This document shows positions 1 to 6,747 of a stretch of 10,110 nucleotides of DNA, piece after piece. A program made the translations under genes and the position numbers. The stretch spans positions 1-10,110 of the forward strand of contig JALTVH010000254.1 in the NCBI GenBank assembly GCA_027049085.1, in the 5' to 3' direction. Below the pieces are notes generated by a model, which saw only the letters and a program-made list of their open reading frames with translations, was not told where the DNA came from and did no database searches. Every line of letters starts with the position of its first letter. Within the stretch, counting starts at the first letter, position 1. This DNA comes from Aquificaceae bacterium. Its GTDB lineage: Bacteria > Aquificota > Aquificia > Aquificales > Aquificaceae.

Positions 1-110
1 TTATGAGACCTTCGGGAACGGAGCCGCTGATAAGGGTTTATGCTGAGGCGCCCACTCAAAAAGATCTTGAGAGGGTCATTGAGGGGGGCAAAGGAATCCT
101 CGGTGTATAA
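1..110 (+). CDS. phosphohexomutase (GlmM/ManB family), C-terminal end only
   Basis: Only the last 35 or so codons are in the window; the 5' part lies off the left edge and the first full codon is at position 3. The tail carries RPSGTEPLIRVYAEA, the phosphate-binding loop of the fourth domain of alpha-D-phosphohexomutases, which holds the phosphate of the sugar substrate. The family interconverts sugar 6- and 1-phosphates: glucosamine-phosphate for peptidoglycan and LPS precursors in GlmM, mannose- or glucose-phosphate in ManB. This short tail does not settle which. The stop is TAA at 108-110, 31 nt before the next gene on the same strand, so the two may be co-transcribed. Confidence 0.85.
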   Translation, partial: MRPSGTEPLIRVYAEAPTQKDLERVIEGGKGILGV

Positions 111-111
111 T
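106..111 (+). promoter_or_regulatory. possible -10 element upstream of the SAM synthetase gene
   Basis: A perfect TATAAT overlaps the stop codon of the preceding gene and would start transcription near 118, leaving a short leader that contains the ribosome binding site. The best -35-like hexamer, TTGAGG at 79-84, lies 21 nt upstream, which is longer than the usual 16-18 nt. Treat this as a candidate only. Confidence 0.25.
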
Positions 112-129
112 TTTTGATTCCAGAAGATC

Positions 130-136
130 GGAGGTG
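130..136 (+). promoter_or_regulatory. ribosome binding site that fixes a TTG start
   Basis: GGAGGTG ends 5 nt before the TTG at 142. There is no in-frame ATG nearby, and the protein begins with the expected archaeal-type MAT N-terminus directly after this TTG, so the site decides the start. Confidence 0.8.
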
Positions 137-141
137 GTGTC

Positions 142-1344
142 TTGGCAAATGTTGTTGTTACCCCAATGACCTTTGAGCCTGTTTACTCACAGCAGGCGGA
201 GATAGTTGAGCGAAAAGGTACAGGCCACCCTGACACTATCTGTGACTCCCTTGCAGAAGAGCTGTCTGTTGAGTTATCAAAGCTCTATATTGAGGAATTT
301 AATGCTATCATGCACCACAACGTTGATAAAGCCCTTTTGGTGGGAGGTGTTGCAAATCCCCGCTTCGGCGGAGGTGAGGTCATTTCACCTATAGAGATTT
401 ATCTTGTGGGAAGGGCCCTCAGCGAAAAGGATGGGAAGCCCCTGCCTGTTGAGGAGCTCGCTATAGAAGTTACAAGGACATGGATCAAGAGGAACCTCAG
501 AAACCTTGACCCTGACAGGCACCTGATTATCCATCCGCGTATCAAGCCGGGGAGTAGGGACCTTGTTGAGCTCTTCCTGAGGTTCCAGAGCAGGGGAGAG
601 GTTCCCCTTGCCAACGACACCTCCTTTGGCGTTGGCTATGCACCTCTTGATGCCCTTGAAAAGGTCGTTTACGAAACGGAAAGGCTCCTCAACTCCAAAG
701 AGTTCAAGACTGAGCACCCAGAAGTCGGTGAGGACATAAAGGTCATGGGGGTCAGGATCGGTGACAGGATAAGGATAACGATAGCCTGTGCCTTTGTGGA
801 CAGGTTTCTCAACTCTGTTGATGAGTATCTTCACAAAAAGGAAGAGATAAAGAGGAGGGTTGAGGAGCTGACCGGTCAGCTCTATAGCGGACCCTACGAA
901 GTTTTTATAAACACAGCAGACAATCCAGAGGAAGGTGTCGTTTACATAACTGTGACGGGGACCTCTGCGGAACAGGGGGACGACGGTCAGGTGGGAAGGG
1001 GCAACAGAGTCAACGGCCTCATAACACCCTACAGGCCCATGAGCCTTGAGGCTGCGGCAGGAAAGAACCCCGTTTCTCACATCGGCAAGATATACAACGT
1101 GGTTGCTGGTAAGATTGCCGATAGAGTCGTAAGGGAGGTTGAGGAGGTGGAAGAAGCTTACTGCTACATAGTGTCTCAGATCGGAAAACCCATTAATGAG
1201 CCTCAGGTCTGCGATGTGAAGGTTAGGACCAAGATGGACATCAGGGGAATTGAGGAAAGGGTAAGGGAGATAGCCCAGCAAGAGATGGAGGAGATGCCCC
1301 GGACCTGGGAGAGATTTCTCAACAGAGAGTTTTCTGTTGCATGA
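142..1344 (+). CDS. archaeal-type methionine adenosyltransferase (S-adenosylmethionine synthetase)
   Basis: This cytosolic enzyme makes S-adenosylmethionine from ATP and methionine, the cell's methyl donor. At 400 residues it matches the archaeal-type family (AdoMet_Synthase, PF01941), not the roughly 385-residue bacterial MetK. Visible blocks are GTGHPDTICD (26-35), NDTSFGVGYAPL (158-169) and a long conserved stretch from GTSAEQGDDG (273) to about 320 that ends in NPVSHIGKIYNV. Both nucleotide and metal-binding regions appear intact. The start is TTG with a strong ribosome binding site. The following glycosyltransferase gene begins at or just past this stop, suggesting coupled translation. 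An archaeal-type MAT in a bacterial setting fits early-branching thermophiles such as Aquificota. Family assignment is very secure; the phylogenetic reading is inference. Confidence 0.97.
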   Translation: MANVVVTPMTFEPVYSQQAEIVERKGTGHPDTICDSLAEELSVELSKLYIEEFNAIMHHNVDKALLVGGVANPRFGGGEVISPIEIYLVGRALSEKDGKPLPVEELAIEVTRTWIKRNLRNLDPDRHLIIHPRIKPGSRDLVELFLRFQSRGEVPLANDTSFGVGYAPLDALEKVVYETERLLNSKEFKTEHPEVGEDIKVMGVRIGDRIRITIACAFVDRFLNSVDEYLHKKEEIKRRVEELTGQLYSGPYEVFINTADNPEEGVVYITVTGTSAEQGDDGQVGRGNRVNGLITPYRPMSLEAAAGKNPVSHIGKIYNVVAGKIADRVVREVEEVEEAYCYIVSQIGKPINEPQVCDVKVRTKMDIRGIEERVREIAQQEMEEMPRTWERFLNREFSVA

Positions 1345-1345
1345 A

Positions 1346-2287
1346 ATGGATGCGCCTCATCTTGCGGTTATAGTCCCTTGCTACAACGAGGAGGAGGCTC
1401 TCCCCCACACCGCGACTAAGCTCATTGAGGTTCTGAAGGACCTGATAAGCGAAAACCTCGTGAGAGGGGACAGCTACCTGCTTTTTGTGGATGACGGTTC
1501 AACTGACTCAACCTGGGAGTTTCTCAGGTCTTTAAAGAAGAGGGAAGGAGAAAGGATAAGGGCGATAAAGCTGTCTCGTAACTTCGGCCACCAGAGCGCG
1601 CTTCTCTGCGGTCTGCTTGAGGCGGAATACGACATTGCGGTAACCATTGATGCGGACCTTCAGGATCCCCCAGAGGTTATAGTTGAGATGGTAAGGAAAT
1701 TCCACGAGGGATACAGAGTAGTTTATGGCGTGAGGAAGGACAGAAGTGTGGACTCGCCTCTCAAAAGGTTCTCAGCAGAAGCCTTCTACTGGCTCATGGA
1801 GAAGCTCGGCACAAGGGTGATAAGGAACCACGCAGACTATCGCCTTATCTCAAAAGAAGTGACCGATGTACTCAGAAAGATGGAAGAGGTTAACCTTTTC
1901 CTAAGGGGAATGATCCCTTACACTGGCTTTCCCTGGACGGTTGTTGAGTACGAAAGAAAGAGGCGTGTTGCAGGGGAGACCAAGTATCCCCTCAGAAAGA
2001 TGATCTCCTTTGCCTGGGAAGGGATAACCTCCTTCAGCACCGTTCCCCTCAGAATCATTACTGTGACCGGCTTTGTGATCTTCATAATCTCACTCATTAT
2101 GACCATCTGGGCTGTTGCGGTTAAACTCAGTGGTAAGAGCATCGCTGGATGGCTCTCTGTGGTTCTGCCAATGTATATCCTCGGTGGACTCAACCTTTTC
2201 TTTCTGGGGATACTCGGCGAATACATAGGCAAGATCTACATGGAGACCAAGAAAAGACCGCGGTACATTGTGGAGGAAAGAATTTGA
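1346..2287 (+). CDS. GtrB/DPM-like polyprenyl-phosphate glycosyltransferase (GT2, two C-terminal membrane helices)
   Basis: The predicted role is to move a sugar from a nucleotide-sugar to a polyprenyl phosphate on the cytoplasmic face of the membrane. Residues 1-230 (313 total) form a GT-A domain with VIVPCYNEEE near the start, the nucleotide-binding DDGSTD (49-54), SRNFGHQ (77-83), the metal-binding IDADLQDPPE (101-110), RGMI (187-190) and GETKYPLRKM (210-219). These are hallmarks of the GtrB/dolichyl-phosphate-mannose synthase branch. Two hydrophobic helices follow at about 236-259 and 267-292, as in GtrB. The ATG at 1346 lies just past the upstream stop; an in-frame TTG at 1337, with AGAGAG 7 nt before it, would overlap that gene by 8 nt and add three residues. 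The gene overlaps the next by 4 nt. The sugar cannot be told from sequence. Confidence 0.92.
   Translation: MDAPHLAVIVPCYNEEEALPHTATKLIEVLKDLISENLVRGDSYLLFVDDGSTDSTWEFLRSLKKREGERIRAIKLSRNFGHQSALLCGLLEAEYDIAVTIDADLQDPPEVIVEMVRKFHEGYRVVYGVRKDRSVDSPLKRFSAEAFYWLMEKLGTRVIRNHADYRLISKEVTDVLRKMEEVNLFLRGMIPYTGFPWTVVEYERKRRVAGETKYPLRKMISFAWEGITSFSTVPLRIITVTGFVIFIISLIMTIWAVAVKLSGKSIAGWLSVVLPMYILGGLNLFFLGILGEYIGKIYMETKKRPRYIVEERI
2272..2276 (+). promoter_or_regulatory. ribosome binding site for the small SMR-like gene
   Basis: GGAGG lies 7 nt before the TTG at 2284, inside the 3' end of the glycosyltransferase gene. It selects the TTG over the in-frame ATG far upstream at 2149, which is buried in the preceding coding region. 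Confidence 0.75.
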
Positions 2288-2598
2288 AGACTCTTTACCT
2301 CCTCTTGCTGATTTCGGTTTTTACCGCAAGTTTTGGTCAGGTCTTCTTCAAAATGTCCGGGGCGAGGCTCACAAGCCCTCTCCTTTATCTTGGATTCATC
2401 CTCTACGGCTTTTCTGCCTTCCTGTGGATTTACGCCCTGAAATACCTTCCTCTGAGCAGGGTTTACCCCTTTACCTTTCTCACCTTTGCCCTCGTTCTGG
2501 TGCTCTCTTACCTTATCTTTGGCGAGAGGCTTTCCCCCATCAACTTTGTGGGAATTGCCCTGATCGTTGTTGGTGTTTATCTGACGGTCCTTCAGTAG
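2284..2598 (+). CDS. small four-helix SMR/EamA-type membrane protein, probable lipid-linked sugar flippase subunit (ArnE/ArnF-like)
   Basis: The product has 104 residues and four hydrophobic helices (about 3-20, 33-51, 58-78 and 86-103), the size and layout of small multidrug resistance proteins. The TTG start overlaps the glycosyltransferase stop as TTGA and has a strong ribosome binding site. Helix 1 reads TASFGQVFFK and has no acidic residue, so the membrane glutamate that drug-exporting SMR proteins such as EmrE need (Glu14) is absent. The last part, GERLSPINFVGIALIVVGV (80-98), is the EamA/ArnE-type ending. ArnE and ArnF form the flippase that moves aminoarabinose-phospho-undecaprenol outward. 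Placement between a polyprenyl-phosphate glycosyltransferase and an ArnT-like transferase makes a sugar-lipid flippase the likely role. Fold is confident; substrate is inference. Confidence 0.82.
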   Translation: MKTLYLLLLISVFTASFGQVFFKMSGARLTSPLLYLGFILYGFSAFLWIYALKYLPLSRVYPFTFLTFALVLVLSYLIFGERLSPINFVGIALIVVGVYLTVLQ

Positions 2599-4013
2599 CG
2601 GGTGGGAACTTCCTCCTCTATGTGGCCCTTAAAGCCTCTTAGTTTGTAAATCCTGAGCCTTCTAATTACTTTTGATTTGTATCGATAATCAAAAACGCCC
2701 TCATACACGACCTCCTCAAAGGCCTCTCGGACCCTTGGGTCAAGCCCTCCGTAGGTTACAAAGATCGCATTCTTTCCCTTCTCCCTGGGAAGGTTTTCCT
2801 TCCACAGATCATAATCATTCATTCGCCTTCCCAGATTGATGGAGTATGTGAAGGGTTTGCCTTTCACATAAAAGGCGAGTTCAGCGCTTAGCTGATAAAC
2901 GGGTGTGATAATAAAGTCCTTTTCAGGATTAAAAATTTCGGATACCCTTTTACCGAGGTCTTCCCATCCAACCACCCTCTTTTTCATATCAAGTTCTGGT
3001 GAAAGGAGGGGAAGATAAAGGGGAAAAAGAGTAATGAGTCCCAAGATAAAGCTTGCAATCAGAGCTCTGGTGCCCATGAACTTAACGGCTAAGATTATCC
3101 CCGCCATATAGGGAAAGGCGCTCCAGTTGGCGTAAACCCTCGTTTTAAAGGAAAGAAGAAGGAAGAAAACGAAAACTGGGAGGACCGCCAGCGTCAGGTA
3201 AAGGTCCTTTTTTTTCTTCTCTTTTAGGGCTCTGTAAAAGCCCAAAAGCATAAAAAAGAAGGGAATGACTGACAGGATCGCTATCTGGCCGAGGATAAAT
3301 TCGGGCAGGTACCTCAGGGTAAGAAAGGGTCCATCCCCCTCTTTCTTTCCCGCCAGAAAGAACAGGTGTTTGAAACCTACAAAGTCGTTGAGGGCGTTCC
3401 ATAAGAGCACGGGAAGAAAGGCAAGGAACATTATTCCCACAAAGATCCAGAAGAAGCGCTCCCTCAGGAGGCGGGGTTTGTAAAGAACAAGACCTGGGAT
3501 AAGAAAAACAGCAGTGTACTTGCTCAGAAGCGCAAGGGCTGAAGAGATGCCACCGAGGATCCAGAGCTTTAGGCTCTGAACGGTTAGGGCCCTGTAAAGG
3601 ATCCAGAGACTCAGGGAGTAAAAGAATATGAAAGGTGCATCAATAGTCATTAGAACTGCGTTAAGAGAGGGTCCTGCAAGGAAGTGGGGAAGAAGGGAGG
3701 CTGTAAGAGCCCTTGTCTCGGAAAGGCCCAGATCCTTTGAGAACCTGTAAATGATGAGGCTTGAAAGAAAGGCAAATATGGGCGGGAAAAACCTCACGCC
3801 TATCTCAGTGTCACCGAGGAAGGAGGTAGAAAGGAGTATCAGATAGCCCACGAGGGGAGGCTTTGAGTAGTAACTGATGTCGGGCCTCCTTGAGTACTCC
3901 CAGTAGAGTGCTTCATCGGGTGCGAGGTCTATGGGGTAGTAGAGTATGTAGAAATAGCGCAGTGCAAGGAACATAAAATTGACACTTAGGAGTATGGTGA
4001 GGGTCCTGTTCAT
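2592..4013 (-). CDS. ArnT/PMT-like membrane glycosyltransferase (GT39/GT83, PMT_2)
   Basis: This polytopic inner-membrane protein of 473 residues is predicted to transfer a sugar from a polyprenyl-phosphate carrier to a lipid, glycan or protein on the outer face. After the first helix come the signature loop APDEALYWEY (31-40), with the catalytic-type Asp33-Glu34, and SYYSKPPL (47-54). TIDAP (123-127) carries the second conserved Asp, and WNALNDFVGF (205-214) and ANWSAFPYMAG (295-305) are further family motifs. About ten to twelve hydrophobic segments end near residue 337. The remaining roughly 135 residues are a soluble tail containing SAELAFYVKGKP, common in bacterial PMT_2 proteins. The gene converges on the SMR-like gene with a 7-nt overlap and diverges from nuoA across 47 bp. 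No Shine-Dalgarno precedes the ATG. Acceptor and donor are unknown. Confidence 0.92.
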   Translation of the reverse strand: MNRTLTILLSVNFMFLALRYFYILYYPIDLAPDEALYWEYSRRPDISYYSKPPLVGYLILLSTSFLGDTEIGVRFFPPIFAFLSSLIIYRFSKDLGLSETRALTASLLPHFLAGPSLNAVLMTIDAPFIFFYSLSLWILYRALTVQSLKLWILGGISSALALLSKYTAVFLIPGLVLYKPRLLRERFFWIFVGIMFLAFLPVLLWNALNDFVGFKHLFFLAGKKEGDGPFLTLRYLPEFILGQIAILSVIPFFFMLLGFYRALKEKKKKDLYLTLAVLPVFVFFLLLSFKTRVYANWSAFPYMAGIILAVKFMGTRALIASFILGLITLFPLYLPLLSPELDMKKRVVGWEDLGKRVSEIFNPEKDFIITPVYQLSAELAFYVKGKPFTYSINLGRRMNDYDLWKENLPREKGKNAIFVTYGGLDPRVREAFEEVVYEGVFDYRYKSKVIRRLRIYKLRGFKGHIEEEVPTRY

Positions 4014-4019
4014 CGGAAG

Positions 4020-4025
4020 ATTATA
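4020..4025 (-). promoter_or_regulatory. -10 element (TATAAT) for the - strand glycosyltransferase, possible leaderless start
   Basis: On the - strand a perfect TATAAT ends 6 nt before the ATG at 4013, so transcription would begin at or within a base or two of the start codon. No purine-rich ribosome binding site lies between, which agrees with a leaderless mRNA. The -35 position (TAAAGC at 4048-4043) is a poor match. Confidence 0.45.
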
Positions 4026-4028
4026 TGT

Positions 4029-4034
4029 TATATT
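4029..4034 (+). promoter_or_regulatory. candidate -10 element for the nuo operon
   Basis: TATATT matches five of six consensus positions and would start transcription near 4041, giving a roughly 20-nt leader that keeps the nuoA ribosome binding site at 4050-4054. No convincing -35 is seen; 4006-4011 reads CTGTTC. The operon promoter must lie in or just upstream of this 47-bp spacer unless it extends into the divergent gene. Confidence 0.35.
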
Positions 4035-4049
4035 TTTGTATCGCTTTAC

Positions 4050-4054
4050 GGAGG
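4050..4054 (+). promoter_or_regulatory. ribosome binding site that sets the nuoA start at GTG 4061
   Basis: GGAGG lies 6 nt before GTG 4061. This favours GTG over the in-frame ATG at 4025, which has no ribosome binding site, would fall upstream of the candidate -10 element, and would add a basic, non-family N-terminus (CIALRRRAVE). Confidence 0.8.
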
Positions 4055-4060
4055 CGAGCT

Positions 4061-4420
4061 GTGGAAGGATACGGCGCCATCCTCATCTTTGCGCTGATAG
4101 CGGTCGGGGTCGGCCTTGCGATGGCTTTTATGAACGAGATGCTCGGACCCCGAAAGAAAGACCCCATGGAGGACTACCCCTACGAATGCGGCGTTCCCCT
4201 ATATGACAGCGAGGCGCGGGGCACCTTCAAGCAGGGCTACTACCTCCTCGGACTCCTACTCATACTCTTTGACATTGAGGCGGCATACCTTTTTCCATGG
4301 GCTGTGGTTTTCAGAGAGATCGGACTCTACGGACTAATTGAGGCTGTTCTCTTTATATTTATATTAGCCCTTGGCTTTGTTTACGCCTGGGCGAAGGGCG
4401 CCATCAGATGGCAGGTTTAA
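4061..4420 (+). CDS. nuoA: NADH-quinone oxidoreductase subunit A
   Basis: This small membrane subunit of complex I sits at the junction of the membrane arm and the quinone site. The 119-residue product has three hydrophobic helices (about 5-24, 61-83 and 88-112). The loop after helix 1 holds DYPYECGVP (38-46) with the conserved Cys43, and helix 2 contains FDIEAAYLFPWA (70-81) with conserved Asp71 and Glu73. The GTG start gives the usual family length. It is the first gene of the nuo operon and lies 13 nt before nuoB. Nothing looks damaged. Confidence 0.95.
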   Translation: MEGYGAILIFALIAVGVGLAMAFMNEMLGPRKKDPMEDYPYECGVPLYDSEARGTFKQGYYLLGLLLILFDIEAAYLFPWAVVFREIGLYGLIEAVLFIFILALGFVYAWAKGAIRWQV

Positions 4421-4433
4421 GGAGGTAACTATC

Positions 4434-4973
4434 ATGGGTGCAATAAATTCAAACGGCTTTGTTGTGACAAGGGTTGATGAGCTCCTGCGCTGGGGCAGGA
4501 GAAACGCCCTCTGGCCCGTAACAATAGGTCTTGCCTGCTGTGCTATTGAGATGATGCACACAGCAGCCTCGCGCTTTGACCTTGACAGACTCGGCGTCAT
4601 CTTCCGTGCATCGCCCCGTCAGGCTGACGTCCTGATAGTGGCAGGAACGGTGGTAAACAAGGTCGCACCGATGCTAAAGCTCATCTGGGACCAGATGCCC
4701 GATCCCAAATGGTGCATATCAATGGGCGGTTGCGCATCCGCAGGGGGACCTTTCCCAACCTACTCAACCCTCCAGGGCGTTGACAGGATCATCCCCGTTG
4801 ACGTCTACGTTCCCGGCTGTCCGCCTACCCCCCAGGGGCTAATTTACGGCATCCTCCAGCTCCAGCGAAAGATCAAGGAGAAGGGCGTAACCAAGTATGA
4901 CAGAGATTTTGCGGAGTTCAGAAAGGACGTTGAGAGAGAGGGACTGCTCGTTCCCAAAGAGGTAACCGTCTGA
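4434..4973 (+). CDS. nuoB: NADH-quinone oxidoreductase subunit B (carries the N2 iron-sulfur cluster)
   Basis: NuoB lies in the peripheral arm and binds the terminal 4Fe-4S cluster N2 that passes electrons to quinone. The 179-residue product shows all four ligands: the adjacent pair Cys35-Cys36 in GLACCAIEMM, Cys100 in SMGGCASAGGPFP, and Cys129 in VPGCPPTPQG. The ATG at 4434 is chosen because GGAGGT (4421-4426) lies 7 nt upstream and the protein then starts like its family. An in-frame ATG at 4371 would overlap nuoA by 50 nt and add unrelated residues. It is followed by nuoCD after 10 nt. The short C-terminal tail is typical of bacterial NuoB. Confidence 0.97.
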   Translation: MGAINSNGFVVTRVDELLRWGRRNALWPVTIGLACCAIEMMHTAASRFDLDRLGVIFRASPRQADVLIVAGTVVNKVAPMLKLIWDQMPDPKWCISMGGCASAGGPFPTYSTLQGVDRIIPVDVYVPGCPPTPQGLIYGILQLQRKIKEKGVTKYDRDFAEFRKDVEREGLLVPKEVTV

Positions 4974-4983
4974 GGAGTGCTGA

Positions 4984-6744
4984 ATGCCCTGGATAGCTAA
5001 AACCACAGTTGACAGAATAACCTCTGAGTTTAAAGACTCTGTAAGGACCGCCTTCGGCGGTGATTCTGTTTCTATAGAAGTTACCGACGGAAACCTCAAG
5101 AAGGTCCTCAAACACCTCAAGGAAAAGGAGAGGTTTATCCACTTTGTAGACATGACTGTTATTGACTTTCCCGAGGACCCCCAGAGGTTCCAGGGAGTTT
5201 ATGTTCTCTTCAATCCCGACACCAGCGAGAGAGTTATAGTCAAGGGCTGGGCAAAGAATGGCAAGCTCCCCACGGTCTCAGACCTCTGGAAGGGTGCCAG
5301 GTGGGCGGAGAGGGAAGCCTACGATATGTTCGGCGTTGATTTTGAGGGACATGAGAACCTCAGAAGGATGTTCATGTGGGAGGGCTACGATCACTTCCCT
5401 CTCAGAAAGGATTTCCCGATAGAGGGGATCCCGGAGCAGGAACTCCCTTCTCTTACAGAAGTTCTCCACGGCAGGACCGACCCCCCTTCCCACGATTATG
5501 AGGTCCTTCACACAAAGGTTCCCACCCTTGAGGACCTTGAAAGAACCGAGAAAGCCCGCCTTAAGAAAAAAGCCCAGCTCGTTCTCAACTGGGGACCCCT
5601 CCATCCGGGAACCCACGGGACGATCTGGTTTCTCTTTGACCTTGAGGGAGAGTTCGTCTCCCAGTGCGATGTGATCCTCGGTCAGCTCCACAGGGGAATG
5701 GAGAAGATAGCTGAGAACGTCTACTACTTCCAGTTTCTGCCCTACACCGACCGCATGGACTACATCTCTGCCATCTGCAACGAGCTCTCTTATGTGACCG
5801 CTGTTGAGAAGCTCCTCAAGATAGAGGTTCCCGAAAAGGCTCAGTACATAAGGACCATGTTTGCCGAGCTCCAGAGGATAAACTCCCACCTTCTGTGGCT
5901 CGGTACCGGTGCCCTTGACCTGGGTGCCCTCACGGTCTTCCTTTATGCCTTCAGGGAAAGGGAAAAGATAATGGACATAATTGAGGGCAACGCTGGATAC
6001 AGGCTAACTTCCGCCTTCCTGAGGATCGGCGGTGTTCATTACGACCTTGCCCAGGGAACCCTTGATGTGGTTGAAAAGTTCATTAAGGACTTTCCCTCAA
6101 GGCTCAAAGAGTACCACATGCTCCTGACAAGAAACAGGATATGGCTCAGAAGAACAAAAGACGTTGGTGTTATAACCCGCGAGCAGGTTCACGACTACGG
6201 GCTTTCCGGTCCCGTGGCAAGGGGTTCAGGCGTTGCCTACGACCTGAGGAAGATAGAGCCCTACGCCGCCTATTCTGAGGTGGATTTTGATATACCCGTC
6301 GGTGAGGTCGGTGACGTCTATGACAGGTATCTTGTGCGGATGGAGGAAATGGTCCAGAGTGTCCGCATAATTGAGCAGTGTTTGAAAAAGCTCAGAACAA
6401 TGCCTGCTGATGCTCCCTACATCAACAAGGACCATCCAGCGGTAATACCTCCCAAGGAAGACGTTTTCATGAGCCTTGAGGATATGGTTCAGTCCTTCCG
6501 GATAGTCGTTCACGGTGAAAATGCCCCTCCCGGAGAGGTCTATTCTTCAGCGGAGAACCCAAGGGGAGAACTCGGTTTTTATATCTTTTCCAAGGGCGGG
6601 AGCAAACCTTACAGGCTCAGGATAAGGTCGGGTGCTCTTTACAACCTTTCCATCTTCCCCAAACTCATTGAGGGAAGGACGATCGCCGATGCCATAGCAC
6701 TCCTTGGAAGCCTCGATCCCGTTGTGGGGGAGACAGACCGATGA
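4984..6744 (+). CDS. nuoCD: NADH-quinone oxidoreductase subunit C/D, fused
   Basis: One 586-residue chain joins the 30-kDa NuoC and 49-kDa NuoD subunits of the peripheral arm. The NuoC part (about 1-150) ends in its signature: EREAYDMFGVDFEGHENLRR (109-128), then FPLRKDFPIEG (138-148). The NuoD part (about 195-586) has GPLHPGTHG (204-212) with quinone-site His207 and His211, TDRMDY (255-260) with the quinone-binding Tyr, a GEVY and NPRGELG region near 525-540, and the standard ending DPVVGETDR. The ATG at 4984 has GAGGAG 6 nt upstream. The C-D fusion is known in enterobacteria and, from memory, Aquifex. The stop overlaps the next gene by ATGA, and that gene is not a nuo gene. Confidence 0.97.
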   Translation: MPWIAKTTVDRITSEFKDSVRTAFGGDSVSIEVTDGNLKKVLKHLKEKERFIHFVDMTVIDFPEDPQRFQGVYVLFNPDTSERVIVKGWAKNGKLPTVSDLWKGARWAEREAYDMFGVDFEGHENLRRMFMWEGYDHFPLRKDFPIEGIPEQELPSLTEVLHGRTDPPSHDYEVLHTKVPTLEDLERTEKARLKKKAQLVLNWGPLHPGTHGTIWFLFDLEGEFVSQCDVILGQLHRGMEKIAENVYYFQFLPYTDRMDYISAICNELSYVTAVEKLLKIEVPEKAQYIRTMFAELQRINSHLLWLGTGALDLGALTVFLYAFREREKIMDIIEGNAGYRLTSAFLRIGGVHYDLAQGTLDVVEKFIKDFPSRLKEYHMLLTRNRIWLRRTKDVGVITREQVHDYGLSGPVARGSGVAYDLRKIEPYAAYSEVDFDIPVGEVGDVYDRYLVRMEEMVQSVRIIEQCLKKLRTMPADAPYINKDHPAVIPPKEDVFMSLEDMVQSFRIVVHGENAPPGEVYSSAENPRGELGFYIFSKGGSKPYRLRIRSGALYNLSIFPKLIEGRTIADAIALLGSLDPVVGETDR

Positions 6745-6747
6745 GCG
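6741..6747 (+). repeat. 7-nt direct repeat ATGAGCG, left copy
   Basis: This copy spans the nuoCD stop and the Uma2 start codon. The same seven bases occur at 7262-7268 at the nuoH start, and the bases on either side differ between the copies. Four of the seven (ATGA) follow from the overlapping start/stop arrangement; only GCG is extra identity. Confidence 0.5.

Noticed and set aside
385..1281. 298-residue open frame antisense to the SAM synthetase gene
   Set aside because: The + strand frame encodes an unmistakable MAT; the antisense translation has no recognisable motif and is a by-product of codon bias.
2149..2283. Upstream ATG extension of the small SMR-like gene
   Set aside because: The extra 45 residues overlap the glycosyltransferase membrane helices in another frame and look non-natural; TTG 2284 has the ribosome binding site.
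2268..2642. Alternative reading frame across the SMR-like gene and the convergent overlap
   Set aside because: Its translation is not membrane-like and has no family motifs, while the neighbouring frame gives a clean four-helix protein with a good ribosome binding site.
3201..3220. T-rich run as a possible terminator
   Set aside because: It lies inside the - strand glycosyltransferase and encodes a Lys-rich loop (KEKKKKD) between membrane helices; no GC stem precedes it.
3979..3984. Perfect TTGACA as a -35 for the nuo operon
   Set aside because: No -10 lies 16-18 nt downstream (4002-4007 reads GGTCCT), and the candidate -10 elements are 36 or more nt away.
4482..4501. 7-bp hairpin CTCCTGC/GCAGGAG in early nuoB
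   Set aside because: Stems of this size with short loops are expected several times per 10 kb by chance, and it has no T-tract or regulatory placement.
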